From the NCBI RefSeq assembly GCF_000003605.2, contig NW_003135345.1, positions 256,706 to 294,116 of the forward strand: a DNA stretch of 37,411 nt, given 5' to 3'. Shown here piece after piece: positions 34,001-37,411 of this stretch (within the stretch, counting starts at the first letter, position 1; every line of letters begins with the position of its first letter). The notes beneath the pieces were generated by a model. The model saw only the letters and a program-made list of their open reading frames with translations. It had not been told where the DNA came from and searched no databases. Origin of the DNA: Saccoglossus kowalevskii (taxonomy: Eukaryota > Hemichordata > Enteropneusta > Harrimaniidae). Position numbers and translations under genes: made by a program.

Positions 34001-36125
34001 GCCATGATGTATGACAATTGAGACATACATGTCTTACTTTAATACCGAGATTAAACACTCTCACTGATAAATACGAAATACACACCACATGTATGTATCT
34101 GATATGGTAACTTTACGATGCATGTTGATATCTGAATATAATGAGTGGTGCGTTTACACTGCACATGAGGTAAATCGTGCATAGCGGAGTGAAATAAAAC
34201 AAATTTAAAAAGTATTATCGATGCACGCACACCTATTGTCGGCGTCCATTGATGTTGATTATTACGCATATTTATAATTGTCGTTTAGTCATGGAGTGTA
34301 TCGACATGTTTTGTTCATTCAAAGTACCCTAACATATATACCATGAGAAGATAAAGATATACTGTTAGTCTAAGGTAGACGAACAATCGAACTAAACATT
34401 GAGGCTTTTAAAGAATAGATAAACTGACACTGTCTTGCAAACAGCGGTACGACACTCATCATACAGCGGTCACTCGATGTGTCAAGAGAAGAGGTCGTCC
34501 TTGTACAGATAAATACAGTCACATACATTTCCAATTAAATCGAGCGCATACGCTCCCTACGCGTAATTTGTCACGAGTTTAGCTTATCTTGAATCATTTT
34601 CGGATAAAAAGCAACGTTTTTTGGTGAAATAGAGCGTGTTCGTAGGCCTAATTGAACACAATATTCTCACATTCCACCCTACAGATGGCCACACTCAGTT
34701 CACTGGGTAATTACTATTTTTATGTCTATTTAATCTATAGGCTTCCTTTCCTCTTCATTCCGTAATCATTCATTTCAAAATCGAACTCCATCGCAGCTAG
34801 TAATTGTAACAGGCGGTGTCATGGCAACCATTCACTGCTTCTATCGAACTATAAGACGAGGTCATTTATGTGGTCGCCTGGCAACAGAGGCCAGAGTTAT
34901 TACTTTCCTTCGTGAACGTGCTCGTGTAGCCTTCTCTGTAATTTGGCGCTGGGTATCATTCTGGTCTGTTCATCGGATCAGTGATTGAGACTAACCGAAG
35001 ATCACTGAAGTCGACGAATATATCGTTCCCCGTCAATGTCTGACGATGTTAATATGCTATTCATTCAAATTTCAATTACATTGTGCGTTCGATTTTAATA
35101 CTGTAAACATATTCATTGCCGATGAATGTGCATTACCAGGCGATATGAGACCAGACTTACGCTAGTAGTTTTTCTTGTAATATACCCGAAAATCTCACAC
35201 AGGAACAGTTGCAATTGCATTTCTATTCGTTGCCACGTGACATTCCGTAAAAGATGAGACTAATGTTCGCGGCACGTTCAGTGCCTTTTTTGGTGTATTA
35301 AACCCAAAAATCATTCGGTCATGCTCATTGTATTCTAGGTGAAACATTCAAAACTGCAGTTTTTAAATAAAAACTTATACAGATTTCAGAATATTACTTT
35401 ACCATCAATATAGTGAATATACTAACAAAATAAAAATCGCACAATGCGTGAGTGACCAAAATACATTTTCATTAAGAAAAATAAAAAAAGGCCTACAAAC
35501 ACACTGTGATTAGTGGGAATAATCAGAATTGGGTGCGCTTTCTTTGTAAAGACATGCATGTATAGAAAACTGAAGGTACAGAATAGTCAATGGAATAAAT
35601 AATCCTATGCTTTATTCTCGGAAAATCACAATCTAGTTCTAGAAGGCCAATTTCTTTTCGCTTTCAGCTTAATTTTCAAGGGGAAGGTTATCTTCGAAAA
35701 TGTTACCTTATCACATTCTTCACTAGGCGCTTAACAAGACAAATATTTTCTATCTTCTCCCGGTCAGTATCGATACCGTTTACCTCGTGATATGCGCATT
35801 GCATATTCTCTCAATCGCAAGTATTAATTATGACACCGTGTGAATCGGTCGACGACACGATAGAAAGAAAGCATCGATAATCACAAGAGCTGCAATTGTT
35901 AAAGTTTTGAACGATAAATGTTATTTTTTATAACAGGTTCTAAATTAAAACCCATAATTTGACAATGTATAAAAACGAAATAAAATAACACTACATCTCT
36001 GTCATATAGCAAAATGTCATATTCATAAATGAGCATCTAATAGGTAAAGTTTTTAACTGAATACAACAGTTATATGACGATGTCTTTGGAAGGGGCAGAC
36101 GTCGCGTAACGGGAAGCGCGCTTGT
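31033..36125. other. Intergenic, no gene seen
   Basis: Five kilobases without a credible frame. Contains a CRE octamer at 31868-31875 and two X-box-like motifs at 34816-34829 and 34873-34885. A gene starting beyond the window could be regulated here, but nothing in the sequence proves it. Confidence 0.5.
34816..34885. promoter_or_regulatory. Pair of RFX X-box-like motifs
   Basis: GTCGCCTGGCAAC at 34873-34885 fits the RYYNYY-N(1-3)-RRNRAC X-box pattern exactly, and GTGTCATGGCAACC at 34816-34829 has a perfect right half. X-boxes bind RFX factors, often near ciliary genes. No gene is visible beside them, so function is inference. Confidence 0.3.
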
Positions 36126-36251
36126 TTAAAGCGCGGTAGTCGTCGCGCAGCGCGTGTTCGAATTTCATGTAAATAAACAATGTATTTTACACGCGTTGTA
36201 TACGTCGCTATGAGTCCAACAGGACGCGGCGCGACGACTGCCGCCCTTTAA
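36126..36251. mobile_element. TTAA-bounded palindromic element, copy A (126 bp)
   Basis: The left end is TTAAAGCGCGGTAGTCGTCG; the right end on the other strand is TTAAAGGGCGGCAGTCGTCG. TTAA is at 36126-36129 and 36248-36251, each inside TTTAAA. The interior (GTTCGAATTTCATGTAAA, ACACGCGTTGTATACGTCG) is nearly shared with copy B 220 bases away. No coding capacity. Confidence 0.88.
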
Positions 36252-36470
36252 ATTGGCAAAGCGCGTCTGCCAAGCTGTGAGTTTTAACCTATTGTTTCAT
36301 GTTTATATGTTCGTATATGTACCTGTAATTTTAATAACTTACAGTCTGGTGTTCATCACTCCGTGATGGACAGATTGTTTCCGAGGAAATTCGTAACTGG
36401 GTAGGTCGTTCTGACCATGACTGTACTAGGCTTTACTGTATGCAGAGTGATATATTTTTCATGTTAGTTC
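36252..36470. other. Spacer between copies A and B
   Basis: Unremarkable sequence with no gene. Confidence 0.4.
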
Positions 36471-36584
36471 TTAAAGGACGGTGTTCGAATTTCATGTAAA
36501 CAAAAATGTATTTCACACGCGTTGTGTACGTCGCGATGAGTCCCATATCGAACACGACTCTGTGCGACGACCACCGCCCTTTAA
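36471..36584. mobile_element. TTAA-bounded palindromic element, copy B (114 bp)
   Basis: The left end TTAAAGGACGGT jumps straight to GTTCGAATTTCATGTAAA, lacking the GTCGTCGCGCAGCGC stretch seen in copy A. The right end on the other strand is TTAAAGGGCGGTGGTCGTCG. TTAA is at both limits (36471-36474 and 36581-36584). Confidence 0.88.
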
Positions 36585-36615
36585 ACTTAGGCCTCGACTT
36601 TTTACAACTAACAAA

Positions 36616-37250
36616 TTAAGGATGTAGTAGACTTTCGTGGTGTTTTGTTTTTCTTTTATTAAACGGCGACTTGTACCTATATGCCGTCATACGACCTTGT
36701 TTTTTATGATATCACGTTTCGATTTCAAGAAAAAACGGCATTTTTAAAAATATAAAAATAATTTACAACGGAACGGAAGTCTCAAGTGTGTGCACGTCGA
36801 CTAAGCCCCTCTGAGCCGAAACAATAACATTTGTAATTAACATACTCCCGCAAATAAACATTGCCTGTACGCGTCCTCTTCGAACGACCGGACGCTGATA
36901 GTTCAATCAAGTAACATCGCATCGCGTTTCTCTATTATATACGACTATTACTTTATTTTGTATTTACCAAATTAATGGCACGGAGTAAGAATAGGAAAAA
37001 TACGGTTCCAATGACAGGCGAAGCCTGCAAGTTTCTGAATAGCAGAAAGCGTAAAAAAATAGCAGAACCGATTTTGTTTATTTAGCAGTCGCGTGCCGTA
37101 ATTGACATTGACATTAGTGTTATCGTAATTTTTGGATAGAGTGTTGCAAGGGCTACAATAACATGTAAGATGTGTTAGTCATTAATCATTATTATTATTT
37201 TTATCAAGCTTTTTTCTGTTTTGCCCAACGAAAGTCTACTACATCCTTAA
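36616..37250. mobile_element. TTAA-bounded DNA transposon relic, 635 bp
   Basis: Perfect terminal inverted repeats of at least 23 bases: TTAAGGATGTAGTAGACTTT plus CGT at 36616-36638, and the same sequence read on the opposite strand ending at 37250. TTAA is at both limits, the target preference known for piggyBac-type and some other cut-and-paste elements. No frame of 60 codons lies inside, so it is non-autonomous. Its termini differ from the GGGCGG family. Confidence 0.88.
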
Positions 37251-37411
37251 AACAACATGGCGTCTGAGACCAAACATCGCACACAATTTATTTAAATAAA
37301 AGTTTATTTCTATTTTATAGAGCCACAGCAGTGGTTTATCACATCCAGATCTCATACATGTAATCATAGTCATACGAAGGTAAAACGTTTAACGACTGTT
37401 TTATCCTTTTT
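37251..37411. other. Window edge, no gene seen
   Basis: Short AT-rich sequence with no feature that I can support. Confidence 0.4.

Overview
The window is nuclear DNA of an animal. It is AT-rich (about two-thirds A+T by eye), gene-poor and full of repeats, with one spliced gene on the minus strand. The GT-AG introns, the channel family encoded, the SINE and small DNA-transposon relics and the many TA and minisatellite tracts all point to an invertebrate. A marine lophotrochozoan (mollusc, brachiopod or annelid type) is my guess, but a hemichordate or lancelet cannot be excluded from this sequence.

The gene is a two-pore-domain (K2P) potassium channel spanning 17150 to 10081. I rebuilt its reading frame from three exons: 17150-16688, 13939-13838 and 11714-10081. 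All junctions have GT/AG signals and both introns are phase 1. The joined frame predicts 732 residues: acidic N-terminus, M1, a glycosylated extracellular cap, P1 with filter TIGYG, M2, an unusually long cytoplasmic M2-M3 loop of roughly 180 residues, M3, P2 with filter TIGFG, M4, and a 260-residue tail with a polybasic block and acidic serine clusters. It most resembles the TRESK/TWK side of the family. The 271-base run of N (13557-13827) lies in intron 2 and need not hide coding sequence.

Layout: 1-10080 is the region downstream of the gene. It holds dispersed repeats, a 32-bp minisatellite (2907-3426), a TA tract, a 200-bp inverted-repeat element (5012-5211) and members of a TTAA-bounded palindromic element family. 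Bases 10081-17150 hold the gene; intron 2 carries a 39-bp minisatellite and intron 1 a SINE-like retroposon with a perfect 14-bp target duplication. Bases 17151-37411 are upstream or intergenic. I find no credible coding region there, but there is a second copy of a 300-bp dispersed repeat, more TTAA-bounded elements, a 635-bp TTAA-bounded transposon relic, microsatellites and scattered CRE-like and X-box-like motifs.

No operon, CRISPR array, bacterial system or viral gene is visible. The most notable items are the complete channel gene with its very long loop, the family of at least seven small elements sharing TTAA plus GGGCGG-GTCGTCG termini, and the retroposon whose ends can be defined to the base.
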